A stretch of DNA of 64,000 nt from Bactrocera neohumeralis (lineage: Eukaryota > Arthropoda > Insecta > Diptera > Tephritidae), in contig NC_065919.1 in the NCBI RefSeq assembly GCF_024586455.1, forward strand, positions 30,914,839 to 30,978,838, given 5' to 3'. How positions within the stretch are numbered: position 1 is the first letter of the stretch; each line of letters begins with the position of its first letter. The position numbers and the translations under genes are program-made. Shown here piece after piece: positions 1 to 9,860 of this stretch. Under the pieces are notes generated by a model that had not been told where the DNA came from, ran no database searches, and worked only from the letters and a program-made list of their open reading frames with translations.

Positions 1-2400
1 ACGGCATCTGCGGCGGTGTACCATGACCAACGCCGTCACTCGATGTACAACAATCGCTACTTCGCTTCGGCTTCCGACGACAGTCTAAATCGCAGTCGAC
101 GTGAATCTTTAGTTTACGTGCGTTCATCATCCCCACCCATGCGCCGCTTGAGCGCATCCTCGCTGCAGGAGGAACTTTGTGCTAGGGGTCATCAACTACA
201 CATCGATCCACGGTATCGCGACACGCGCCCGATTGCACGGTCGGTCAGCAGCCTTTATCTCTCTAATGAGAACAATTTGAACAACGTCCAAAATAACAAT
301 AATTATTTTCATAACAGTCCAGTGCGCCAACGCACCAATAGTACAGTGAACACTAGCACACCGCCGCCGTCAATATACATAGAGGAGTACACGGATCCCG
401 ATCCAGATCCAGAAAATGCCCAGAAACGATCCTCCAACGATTCATTCGCAAACTTATCCTATACTGAGGCTCATCAACCGCTCAATGAAGACGGCATAGC
501 TTCAGTAGCCGATTCAGATGATATTCCATTTATTGATGATGGTTCACCCACGGAAGATGTGCCCACTTATGTACCAGTTCCAAAAGAAGTTCAACAATCG
601 CAGCTACTTCAACGCCTAGAACGGGTACCGAAACCACCGCCTGGTATCATAAGTAATGTACGACGCAATGCTCCTGGTTACCGCAAGACAGTAAGTTTCG
701 ATTTGGAAGAGACGAAAGCACGGAGACGTGACAGCATTTCGCTGGATCGCGGAACGGGTATCAACCGCAAATTCCACACGCACGACGCCATAAGTAAATT
801 CGCGCGTGCAGGTATCGATAGTAATCGTGCTTCCTCTGAGTCGTTAGACAAAAACGAGCGAGAGCGTATACCGTTAATACAAAAAATAAGACGAGAACTA
901 AACTCGCATCGTTCGACCTCCGGTAGCATAGCAACCAGCACTAACTCCGGCAGCGGTTCCAACAGCAACCGCTCTTCAAATGAGTCCATTGAAAAAATGC
1001 CATTGATAACTAAACCCATTAATGATTTAAATATAAGTAATGCAACAACAACGCCGACACTAATAACGACCACCATACGACCTAAGCGAGAATTAAATGC
1101 CATTCGTGCTACCTCCGGTGGCGGACTCAGCGGTAACCAACAGCGCACCAACATAAGCAAAAGGTCTGCTCCATTGCACAACCCCACCAATCTTGTAAAT
1201 ATCACAAACACTTCTGTTTCAAATTCAAAGCCCGTTTCCGTTTCCCGCACTTCTGATATACCATTCCATCTAAGAGCGGGCGGTAATCCAACGACAGCAG
1301 CCAAAACCAACACAATTGTTACTATAAAAGTTCCTAGTGTATGTGAAATTGAAAGTTCCTCTGAAACTGTCCATAACTACTGTCCAATGCGTTCACATAG
1401 CCATGCAAACATACATTTTCCAAATTGTCCAGACAACACCGATATGGATGCATCCACAACATGCCATACTCACACCACCACACTTACCGTTTCTCAGGGG
1501 CGACAGTTGAATTCACAAAAGAAAGATGTGGATCACCTACACCAGTTTAGTAAACCGTTTGGAGAGGGGAAAGTGCGTGAGATGACTGCATTTTTCGAAC
1601 GTAACCAAACATTTGATGCCACTGGACACCCCAGGGAAGGCTGTTCTGGCTTGTCCAACGCTTTTTCGAAATCAGCATCATATTTATATCCACCCAAAGC
1701 TGCTACATCGCCCTGCAAAACGAAAAAGAACCTTAGCAAACAAGAACAATTTGACATTTTACAGCAGCTAAAGGAATGGAGTTTGCATGGCAGTAGTGGC
1801 AAAGATTACCAAATAAATTTACAAGATAGTTCTTTTCGAAATAATTTTGAAAACGAAACCAAACAACGAATTACCGAAAATATTAATATTAATACTCAAA
1901 ACAACTCAGAATTTAATGCACCTACAAATGTAATTTCTGCACCGACGTTACTAACACCAGAATCAGAGCTATCCATTAGCACCACTTTTACCTGTGATTG
2001 TCCTTGTTGTGCCAATTGTAAGAAAAAAATCGTTTCAAATATCTCAGACCCTAACGAAACCACCCCAGAAAATGCCAAATCATCAGTAGGCCTAACGACA
2101 CCTTCTTTCAAATGCTACGACAGTTGCCCCAAAACCACGCAAAGCCAGTTGAAGCGACAGCACAGCGTTATGTCCACTGCGAAGGGTAACACAGTGCGTA
2201 CGATGAAGCGTAATCAAAAAGAGCATCGGAATTCCGATGGAACGAAGCTCTCTTTAACGCTGGACTTGAAAGCAGGCAAAAGCACCGCTGCCACTACATC
2301 AACAACTGCGAGAACTGAATACATAGATTGTCCACATTCAACGACGCTATCGAATAAGGAGTTATCGGAAGACGAAGTTGATGATGCGGCCGAAAGCTGA
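1..2400 (+). CDS. Terminal coding exon of an unassigned gene, 5' partial
   Basis: The frame is open from base 1, so the exon begins upstream of the window; no start codon can be assigned. About 799 residues are visible, ending in TGA at 2398-2400. The protein is rich in Ser, Thr, Asn and Arg and looks largely disordered. Visible features are a basic Ser-rich N-terminal part with repeated RRxS-type sites, an acidic stretch (DPDPDPE, nt about 395-415), a short helical block around nt 1735-1790 (EQFDILQQLKEW), a Cys cluster CDCPCCANC near nt 1993-2020, and an acidic C-terminus (SEDEVDDAAES). No known domain was recognised. It lies on the same strand as canoe, 0.8 kb before the next canoe exon, and has its own poly(A) signal. 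It could be an alternative last exon of canoe or the end of a separate or intron-nested gene. The sequence alone does not decide. Confidence 0.7.
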   Translation, partial: TASAAVYHDQRRHSMYNNRYFASASDDSLNRSRRESLVYVRSSSPPMRRLSASSLQEELCARGHQLHIDPRYRDTRPIARSVSSLYLSNENNLNNVQNNNNYFHNSPVRQRTNSTVNTSTPPPSIYIEEYTDPDPDPENAQKRSSNDSFANLSYTEAHQPLNEDGIASVADSDDIPFIDDGSPTEDVPTYVPVPKEVQQSQLLQRLERVPKPPPGIISNVRRNAPGYRKTVSFDLEETKARRRDSISLDRGTGINRKFHTHDAISKFARAGIDSNRASSESLDKNERERIPLIQKIRRELNSHRSTSGSIATSTNSGSGSNSNRSSNESIEKMPLITKPINDLNISNATTTPTLITTTIRPKRELNAIRATSGGGLSGNQQRTNISKRSAPLHNPTNLVNITNTSVSNSKPVSVSRTSDIPFHLRAGGNPTTAAKTNTIVTIKVPSVCEIESSSETVHNYCPMRSHSHANIHFPNCPDNTDMDASTTCHTHTTTLTVSQGRQLNSQKKDVDHLHQFSKPFGEGKVREMTAFFERNQTFDATGHPREGCSGLSNAFSKSASYLYPPKAATSPCKTKKNLSKQEQFDILQQLKEWSLHGSSGKDYQINLQDSSFRNNFENETKQRITENININTQNNSEFNAPTNVISAPTLLTPESELSISTTFTCDCPCCANCKKKIVSNISDPNETTPENAKSSVGLTTPSFKCYDSCPKTTQSQLKRQHSVMSTAKGNTVRTMKRNQKEHRNSDGTKLSLTLDLKAGKSTAATTSTTARTEYIDCPHSTTLSNKELSEDEVDDAAES

Positions 2401-3193
2401 CCACTTGGCGACTAAAGGTGGTGACGACATTGACCTGTTAGAAACGTAGTTTTTGCTTTCGTACGTACCAATTGGATGCCTACCTGAAGATCGATCCAAA
2501 AAATATTTTTAATTATTTTATTAGTTAAAGCCATTGCAACATTCGGATTGGCATCCCATTGGTATAGATACAAATATCCATACACCCTGTAGAGGTTTCT
2601 TGATGATTTTTTGATAGATTCATTTGTAGGACTTAACTATTACTTTTATTATAATTTTATCTTTTTTTCATTCGTATTTTGAGTCAAAATGTTTGGACGG
2701 ACGTACATTAAGGACTGGATCAAATAAAAGAATACACCTTGATCAAACACTTTTGAATACTCTTTCATATGTATAACACTGACTTAAACCGCAATTTATT
2801 TCCATTCTTGTGTCTTTTTATTTGTGTAAATTCTTTCTTGTATTTATTTATTTAGAAATGCCACATTTGCACAACTTTTTTTTGTCACATACATATAACT
2901 GTAAATGCACCTCTCACGCTTTTATACAACTAATTGCAAATCTCAAAATTTTAATAATCCACTTGTTTCCTTTTCATATCTAATATTCGCCCATAACAAC
3001 ATCCGCATAACACACCACTCCATGCACCACCAAAATCGAAAATTATAAATGGTTGCTTACTTAATTGGTTCCGATGCACGTTCGCTGCTGTGGCGTTTGC
3101 CCCTAATTAAACCATTATTAAATTGTTTGTGCGGAATGTATATATAACCTCGCTATCGTCGTCGGCTCTATCGTACGCCTCATGCAATCACAG
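2401..3193 (+). other. 3' UTR of the 1-2400 exon, then intronic sequence before a canoe exon
   Basis: The first 350 bases are the likely 3' UTR. The remainder is AT-rich with no usable open frame. It ends in a pyrimidine-containing stretch and CAG at 3191-3193, which fits a splice acceptor. Confidence 0.5.
2723..2728 (+). terminator. Poly(A) signal AATAAA after the 1-2400 exon
   Basis: A canonical AATAAA lies 323 bases after the stop codon of the terminal exon. It fits cleavage about 15-30 bases further on and makes 2401 to about 2755 a plausible 3' UTR. Confidence 0.55.
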
Positions 3194-3337
3194 GTAACCG
3201 CCGCATGTCTGAACGTGACCTTTCAAGAATGGGCGTAGCCGATTCCAAAAATGTTGGCCCTCTCATACCCAATAATCATTTATCAAATAGTAAATCAGTA
3301 CCAGCACTACACCATCACACCGGAAGTGGTACTATTT
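3194..3337 (+). CDS. cno: canoe (afadin homologue), internal coding exon
   Basis: The exon is bounded by acceptor CAG (3191-3193) and donor GTAAGT (from 3338). It begins with two bases of a split codon and ends with one base of the next. It encodes a basic segment starting NRRMSERDLSRMG, followed by NSKSVPAL. The RRMSERDL motif is what I expect downstream of the PDZ domain in fly canoe and arthropod afadins. The FHA, Ras-association, DIL and PDZ domains must lie upstream of this window. The terminal T joins CC of the next exon to make a Ser codon, so the phases agree. The exact acceptor is inferred. Confidence 0.75.
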
Positions 3338-3492
3338 GTAAGTCAAAATTAACACATTTACCTCTTTTAATATAAAATAGAAAAAGTTAATCATTTTACA
3401 AAATTTTCGTTTGATTATGTTTATATATTATTAGTCATAGTTGCAAATTTCAAAAATACGCAAGCATTTAATAAGTGTTCTCTAACGTTTAG

Positions 3493-3655
3493 CCATGAAT
3501 GCTTCGAAATCACGCAGCACCCACAGCCTCATCACCAATCCCAACAGCAACTTCACTGGCGGCGTCAACAGCCTAAACAACAACGAGCAGGGCTTCTATC
3601 AGAACTTAAGCGTTTACCGTGCACAAAATCAAAGTCAACCGATTTTAGCCGAAAG
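3493..3655 (+). CDS. cno: canoe (afadin homologue), internal coding exon
   Basis: Acceptor TTTAG (to 3492) and donor GTGAG (from 3656) frame a 163-base exon encoding SMNASKSRSTHSLI and, near its end, GFYQNLSVYRAQNQ. It ends with two bases (AG) of an Arg codon completed by the A at 5813, so it splices in frame to the long polyglutamine exon. Codon phase at both junctions supports the model. The 155-base intron before it is typical of fly genes. Confidence 0.78.
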
Positions 3656-4570
3656 GTGAGACTTCCTAATTCAACTCAATTAAACTCAGTACGATTTTAA
3701 GTCGGAAAAATATCTGAATACAACAATTACAACTTGATGTCTGCTTAATTTAAAGCATCGCTGATCGAGCTGAGTTCGAATAAGAGATTTCGATAAATAT
3801 ATATATACTATATATATATACATTCTTGTTCATCTTGTATACAATACTAATATCTAATATTTTCCTACTGTGTTGCACATACATATGTATATACTTTTAC
3901 ATTCATGTACTACATAATTTGTATATACACAAAGCTGCTAGAAATGCAATAGACTCAATAACAGAGAGTCATGTCTTGATTAATGAAGAAACACTTCATT
4001 GCATTACATGCCCTCACAATATTTTATACACCAGCGCTCAAGCCAAATAGGTTTATTTGACTCACTAAGGAACCTGAATTAAGACAATTACATGAGAAGC
4101 CAACAACAAAGCTATCAGGATTCAAGATTTGTTTTGCATACTTCAGACTTGTTTTAATATTGTGATGGTCTCATGTGACAAATTGCTATGGAAATTGAAA
4201 TACAAATATTTCGATTTATAAAAGTTCGAAATTAAGGGGTTACAAGAAGGAAGCATCGGAAGTGCAGCACGCCTCTTTAAATAATTGGTATAGTTGTTCG
4301 ATTTGCTTCTCTTTAACGTTAAGTTAATCGAGGACAGCTAATATATCTTCTAATAATGCAAATCAGAGTTTTGGGCAACTTTCATCGCGAAAAGCAACGT
4401 GTGGATTCTCACAAAGTATGGATTGTCAAGCAAAGCAAGGAGATTCGTGTGTGAATCGGTCATTAATTTTCTTCCAGCTTTTAAAAGTGAAAGCCTGGGG
4501 TACAAGCGTCTGTGATAACTCGAATCGCAGTCCTTATTGATTTGATTCAGTTGATTGAGGACATGTTATA

Positions 4571-4834
4571 CATACATATCGCTCATTTGCTGCAAGACCG
4601 GCATAAGTCAAAAAAATCGATTTGCCAGAAAACGCGTTAAAAGTTTTCAACTGACTCCAACCTTACACGGAAAACAGGAATCATATTCTCTTCTCAAGCG
4701 GAGCATATAAGAGGTATTCATATGAATTTTTCACTCAACATGAAGTATGATATAACGAACAATTCTGCATCATTAACTCAAAAATCACGTTTTTTGATTT
4801 ATGCCGGTCTTGCAGCAAATGAGCGATATGTATG
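4571..4834. repeat. 264-bp element with about 45-bp terminal inverted repeats (MITE-like)
   Basis: The left end reads CATACATATCGCTCATTTGC and continues through TGCAAGACCGGCATAA. The right end is its near-perfect reverse complement, finishing GAGCGATATGTATG. The arms match for about 45 bases with few mismatches. There is no coding capacity. TA dinucleotides lie at or close to both edges, so a TA target site is possible. It looks like a foldback MITE within the canoe intron; its superfamily is unknown. Confidence 0.75.
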
Positions 4835-4904
4835 TACTATATATTGAAAATATTTATTTTTCAGAATATTTCACAAGCTGTAGCTTATTACATCAATTTT
4901 AAAT

Positions 4905-5245
4905 ATTAACAAAAAAAAATTAACTTCTGTTGCATCTAAGTTATAATACCTTTCACAAATAAAAAGACGTACAAGAACTTGATTTTGATAGGACCGTTTA
5001 TATGGCATCTATATGCTATAGGGGTCCGATATCGGTTCCGATAAATGAGCAGCTTTTTGAGTAAAAAAGGACGTGCGCAAATTTTCAATTCGATATCTCA
5101 AAAACTAAGGAACCAGTTCGTGTATATGTAAAGACAGACGGGCATGGCTACATCGACTCAGCTCTTCATGCTGATCATTTATATATAATTTTATTTTATT
5201 TACAAACTTAATATACACTGTTCCGGGTATAAAAAGACAAACTTG
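4905..5245 (+). repeat. Interspersed repeat family Y, copy 1
   Basis: It begins with an AACTTCTGTTGCATC block and a TTATAATACC motif. It then has ACAAGAACTTGATT, a GGTCCGATATCGG core, and ends with AATATACACTGTTCCGGGTAT. Copies at 26180-26420 and 57085-57556 share the order of these blocks. It is noncoding and I could not assign it to a superfamily. Confidence 0.6.
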
Positions 5246-5812
5246 GAGTCAAGAATTTTTCTTTTTGGTGACTTCCATTTCCATTTAGACAAATGGAGTT
5301 TTTCTTAATGGTCACTTGCCTAAATTAATTGTACTGTTAAGATGTCATTAATAATGATTCCATTGCCCCCACTGCCAAATCTTCATAATCAACATAATCA
5401 ACACGTACACAAATTTAATTCCTCAACAACATCCTCAAAATTATTTTGGGAATGTTTTCAAGCGGTCGTAGATACTAGGTAAATCGAAGTAGTGCAATTC
5501 TTCCCTCTCACCGTTCTTGAATAGGTTTAACTAAAGGAAATTAATCCAAACGCTATTCAGGGTGCTATATCTATTCTTTCTTAAAAAAATACTCTAAAAC
5601 GGAACACAATCTTGGTTACTTGAACTAATTATGAGTTAGTCAGAAGAGTAATTCGTAATAGACCTCTGAGATTCCAATGCATTTTTATGTACTCATAAAT
5701 GTTGATGTATATTTCTACATGTGATAGCATTCGTTTTTACAGACTTGTATACACTTATAGTCTTTACACTTTAATAATATTTTGTTTTGCTTCAAATTTC
5801 TACCTCATGCAG

Positions 5813-8222
5813 ACCGTCAATATCGCTTCATTCCGCAATGAGCACCCACAATGGAAACTCCTCCAACAACGGACCAAATCCAATACTGTCACCAGCAAAT
5901 GGAACCGCGTCAATGCACCACCCAGCATTTACATCGCAACAACAACAACAACTGCATCACTCATCAATAACTTCCCCAACAGGGTCTAACAACATGCCAC
6001 CTACCCGCCCAGCGTCCGCATATTATCACAATGCCAACACAGTGCCATCGACAAACAACAATCAACTGCAACAGAGCTTGGCAGCACAACAACAACAACA
6101 ATTTATGCACCACCCACACAATATGAGTGCAAGCAGCAGCAATTTGAACAGTGGCAACATGACAGCGGCCACCCTTCAGCAGTACCAGCAGCAGCAGCAA
6201 CAACAACATCATTTGTCACAAATGCCGCCACACTCCTCATTGACGATGGGAAACCGATCGAGAAGCACACAAAATTTCAATCGGGATATGCAAAATCAGC
6301 ATAGCCTGCGTATGCAACAAATGATGGCGCCGTCAATGCCGAACATTAGTGGTTTGTACCAGCAACAACACATGTCTGCCAGTCAGAGCATGCAAAATGT
6401 AAATATGAGCGGAGTGGACACGGGTATTGCGTATCAAAATGGCGGCGGAGCTGATACTTATATGCAACAGCCACATCAACAACAACAACAGCAGTTGCAG
6501 CACTCACCAGCTGGTCAAACACTTCGTCGCAATCCACGTCACGAGCTAATGTCGCAGGCTGGCGGTGAAGGTGCGCAACATTCGCCCAACCCAATGCAAC
6601 AGCAAAACTTTGTATCGCTGCCGCCGAAACCGGGTAGCATGCAACAAGTGTCCCCGATGAAGCAACAGCAGCAGGCCCAACAACTGCCTCCCACAGCACC
6701 GAAACCACACCCAAATCGCTTGCAACAACAGCAATATATGCAGCACCAACTACAACAACAACAACAAGGTCATCAGCAGCACCATCCGACGTACCAGCAA
6801 AGCCTTGAGGATAAACCTCCACTGCCGCCAACAGCAACACATCCACTTTTCAAACCCACGCAGCAAATAACACCGGGCATGAATTATGTTGCCAGCTCCA
6901 TAGATCCACCCAAAGGTGGTTATGTGCCAGTGTCATCCACAGTAGCGGCACAAAACCAGAAAAACTTCATGGGTACCAATCCGTGGGAACGTGAAGAGCG
7001 CGAAAAGGAGGTTGAAATTCGACGGGAGCATATACGTCAATGGCGAGAACAACAAATAGCCGAACTCTCGTCCTTGCCACAAAGAACACCACAACAAGAA
7101 GAACAGTTAAAGACATTAATTCTGGAACGTGATTTTGAAAGACGCGCGCAGGAGGTGGAAGAGCATGAGGATGAGAGTGAAACTTCGTATGAAAAAGAAA
7201 ATTTGCAAGAAGCTTACCGCTTACAAGCAAGCTCTTTACAAAATCCGCTGACGAATTTCAGACAAACAGAAATAAAAAATACAACCCTCTCCGACAATGT
7301 AGGAGGAGGTTCTAACAGCGCCTCCGGATCTTTAGACGCATCGCCGTTATCATCAGCGCGCAATTCAGCAGCTGGTGGATCAGATGTAGCACCGGTTCAA
7401 CAACAACAACAGCCACCTCCTTTGCCGAACAATCCACCCCCTCCGGTTGGAGTCAATGCGACAACCGTGGTGCAACCTAAAAGTATTCTGAAGAACAACC
7501 GTTATGATAGCGGCAATGGTACGGCACCATCATCGCCATCCAAATCGCAAAAATCAACTAGTTTCGCGGACGATAGACATTTACAAACTGAGCACCCAAT
7601 TTCAAGTTTGGCCAAGAATCTTTCGCAATTGTCAATAAATAGCCTAGGTTCTACTGGCGGCCTCGCATCCACCTCGGGCGCTGGCACCTCTCCACCACAC
7701 AATGCCAGTGTAGACAATGCAGCAGTTCCACCGCCTCCACCACCAGAACGGAACAGCTCGTATCTCATAATGTCACAACAAAAATTACGCAACTCTTCCA
7801 TCGGACTACTAAAGACCGCCACAAGCAATTCCGCTGATTTGCTCAATCAGAATCAGAGCTTGGTGAAGAAGGCTAATATGCTAAATAACAATGCTATAAT
7901 CAATAATAATAATAACAACAACAACAGCTTGAATTCGCCCACATCAGCAGTGGCTGCGAACAGCACGGCGGTGAACAGCAACAATATGGCCCAAATTTCC
8001 ACACCAGAACTGTCGCCGTCAGGCTACCTGAGCAGCAGCGGCAGTAGCAACATGTTGTTGCGGGATAATAAGCGCGTCTCATTCCATGACGAGGAGAACA
8101 ACTACACGGGAGGTTCACAGTTGTATGGAGCAAGCGCCACAGGGTCGTCTTCCGACATGTACGCCACAAATGTCGACAACCAAATGCCTCTAGACCTGGA
8201 TGCCATACTGGAGGATAGGAAC
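5813..8222 (+). CDS. cno: canoe (afadin homologue), long C-terminal-half exon
   Basis: Canoe is the fly afadin: an adherens-junction scaffold that links cadherin/nectin-type adhesion and Rap1 to F-actin. This 2410-base exon starts after CATGCAG and ends at donor GTAAGT (8223). It encodes many glutamine runs (CAA/CAG, nt about 5935-6780) and then a charged helical segment, NPWEREEREKEVEIRREH through LERDFERRAQEVEEHEDE (nt about 6980-7180). This matches the conserved coiled-coil block of afadin and is my main reason for the call. Next come a basic Ser-rich region with SILKNNRYDSG, a PPPPPPERNSSYL proline stretch (nt about 7727-7765), an Asn run (about 7880-7930), and KRVSFHDEENNY (about 8070-8103). 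The last codon is whole (phase 0). The open frame extends 5' of 5813 and 3' of 8222 only by reading through introns, so those extensions are not coding. The exon region is probably disordered and actin-binding. Confidence 0.88.
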
Positions 8223-8298
8223 GTAAGTGATTTGGAATCAATGACCACTCCTAAACCAAAATTGGTTCTAATTCGCAACAAAAATATTTTCATTGTAG

Positions 8299-8420
8299 CA
8301 TCGCGCGCGTATGTTCGACAACACGGTCTTAGAAACATTGCCAACTTCACCGGATTCTGTTCTCTGGAATACAACAGTGCAATCCACTCCAGGTGTTATT
8401 GGAGCACAAGAAGTATACAG
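8299..8420 (+). CDS. cno: canoe (afadin homologue), penultimate coding exon
   Basis: The exon lies after acceptor CATTGTAG (to 8298) and before donor GTAAGT (8421). Read in phase 0 from the previous exon it gives HRARMFDNTVLETLPTSPDS and, at its end, GVIGAQEVYR. This differs from the frame of the long open reading frame, which simply reads through the 76-base intron. The last two bases (AG) are completed by G at 8486 to form the Arg codon. Both splice sites and both phases are consistent. Confidence 0.85.
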
Positions 8421-8485
8421 GTAAGTGCTAAACTCTAATTACATATCTAGTAAAAAAATATCTAAACGGTCTCCTAATTCTAAAG

Positions 8486-8675
8486 GGATCCCCGCCAACG
8501 ACGGCTTGCCGAAAAACAGCAGCAACAGCAACAACGCAGTACCGAAGCTGTCCCAGAGAAATTGTCGTTCAAAGAGAAAATGAAAATGTTTGCCTTAGAA
8601 TCGGGAGAGGACAACACGCCTAAAGACAAACTGAAAATCTCACGAGCACAACGAGACATCGACGCTGTACACTGA
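8486..8675 (+). CDS. cno: canoe (afadin homologue), last coding exon
   Basis: The acceptor is TCTAAAG (to 8485). The exon encodes DPRQRRLAEKQQQQQQ, then EKLSFKEKMKMFALESGED, then TPKDKLKISRAQRDID, and ends AVH before TGA at 8673-8675. The block around LSFKEKMKMFA corresponds to the conserved C-terminal LTFKERQRLF-type block of afadins, which strongly supports the canoe call. This coding end is missed by any intronless reading of the region. Together the five exons seen here encode about 1009 residues of the canoe C-terminus. Confidence 0.88.
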
Positions 8676-9860
8676 CTTACAAGCCCCTAACACCACCCAT
8701 ACACCAACAAATGTACACAACACTAGAATATGCTTAAGTAAAAGAAAACCAATAATAACAATAAAAAAAAACGAATTTGCTAAGCAAGGCAATAATTTAA
8801 AATATTATGTAATAAATAAAAACAAACGCAGAATAAATATTTAATCGAAGAAGCAGACGAATGTGAAAGTGAATTCCTTTTGAATGAAGAAAGAAACAAT
8901 ATGTTTATTTAGTTTTAGTTCTTTAACCTTGTACACAACAAACATTTAGTAGTCATAATTATCATTGTGCATTAAGTGAAATGTAAAGTATTTGAATTGA
9001 GTAGTCGATACTAAGAAAAAGTTAATTCAATAATTTTTCGTATGCGTAGTTAGTAGCTTAAGATCGATAAAGTATGAAATGCAAATGAATTTGACACTCG
9101 AAATATTTACCTACAAACTTTTATTGAAAATAGGCAATACCACAAACACATGTACATTTATTCGTTTCGAAACTGAAGCAGTGAATTCAAGCGACAACAA
9201 ACGTACTATTTTTATAACTAAATTTATTAAAAAAATTATTGTCATATTATACACCGTACGACAAGCTTGCGTAAATGTCAGTAAAAATACAAATATAACT
9301 CAACATATATTTTATATCCGTTATTGAATGTGTATATTTTCGCAAGATGAAAACCCAGAAATGCGAAAATTAGTGTAACTGTAAACAAATCTTTAACAAA
9401 TACAAAAAAGGAACACGAAACGGGTTTCTTTACGATGAACTATGGCTTTAATGAAGAAATCATGAAAGAGGGAACTTATTATGAAATTTATTGATTTAAA
9501 AAAAAACAACTTCTAACAGCAAAAATAATATATTTATATATACATATTTTAGTGATGTGTGTAAAAATCGCAATGCTAAATTGTTATATTCGAATAAGTC
9601 ACTAGAAACACATATGAATTTACAATGTATAGATAAATTCGATTAACCTGCATTCCAAACTCGTCCCTGTACTAAGAAGTTTGTATAAGGAATTTTGAAG
9701 TCAACTGCAATGCAACTCTAATTGAAGATTTCGTTTATTGAAATTAAAATGTCCAAACCATTTAGGTATACATTTTGTAATAAGTATTCCGGTAGTTACA
9801 CGTAAGCTTGAAAAGTTCAAACATGAACACTCTATGTTATTATACATTAAAATAAATCAA
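8676..9860 (+). other. cno: Probable canoe 3' UTR with several poly(A) signals
   Basis: AATAAA occurs at 8811-8816, 8815-8820, 8832-8837 and 9851-9856, so short and long 3' ends are both possible. The sequence is AT-rich. The 82-codon open frame at 9079-9327 has no other coding evidence. Confidence 0.5.

Larger units (their letters stand above)
3656..5812 (+). other. cno: canoe intron (2.16 kb) carrying two repeats
   Basis: Donor GTGAG at 3656 and acceptor CATGCAG ending at 5812 define it. It contains a TA microsatellite near 3797-3822, the inverted-repeat element at 4571-4834 and a copy of repeat family Y at 4905-5245. The short open frames inside (for example 3826-4050) have no support as genes. 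Confidence 0.7.

Noticed and set aside
691..696. GTAAGT inside the 1-2400 exon as a donor to the canoe exon at 3194
   Set aside because: It would leave phase 0, but the exon at 3194 needs one base of a split codon, so the frame would break.
678..1313. 211-codon minus-strand frame
   Set aside because: Antisense to the 1-2400 coding exon; Leu/Val-rich product typical of the complement of Ser/Asn-rich codons.
5699..5989. Plus frame overlapping the start of the long canoe exon
   Set aside because: It crosses the splice acceptor at 5812 in a different frame from the one that continues for 2.4 kb and matches the upstream exon phase.
6346..6846. 166-codon and nearby minus-strand frames opposite canoe (5964-6212, 6546-6749, 7502-7846, 7900-8241)
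   Set aside because: They arise from CAA/CAG repeats read backwards (runs of Leu, Val and Cys) and have no independent support.
9079..9327. 82-codon plus frame
   Set aside because: Lies in the probable canoe 3' UTR, has AT-driven composition and no domain.
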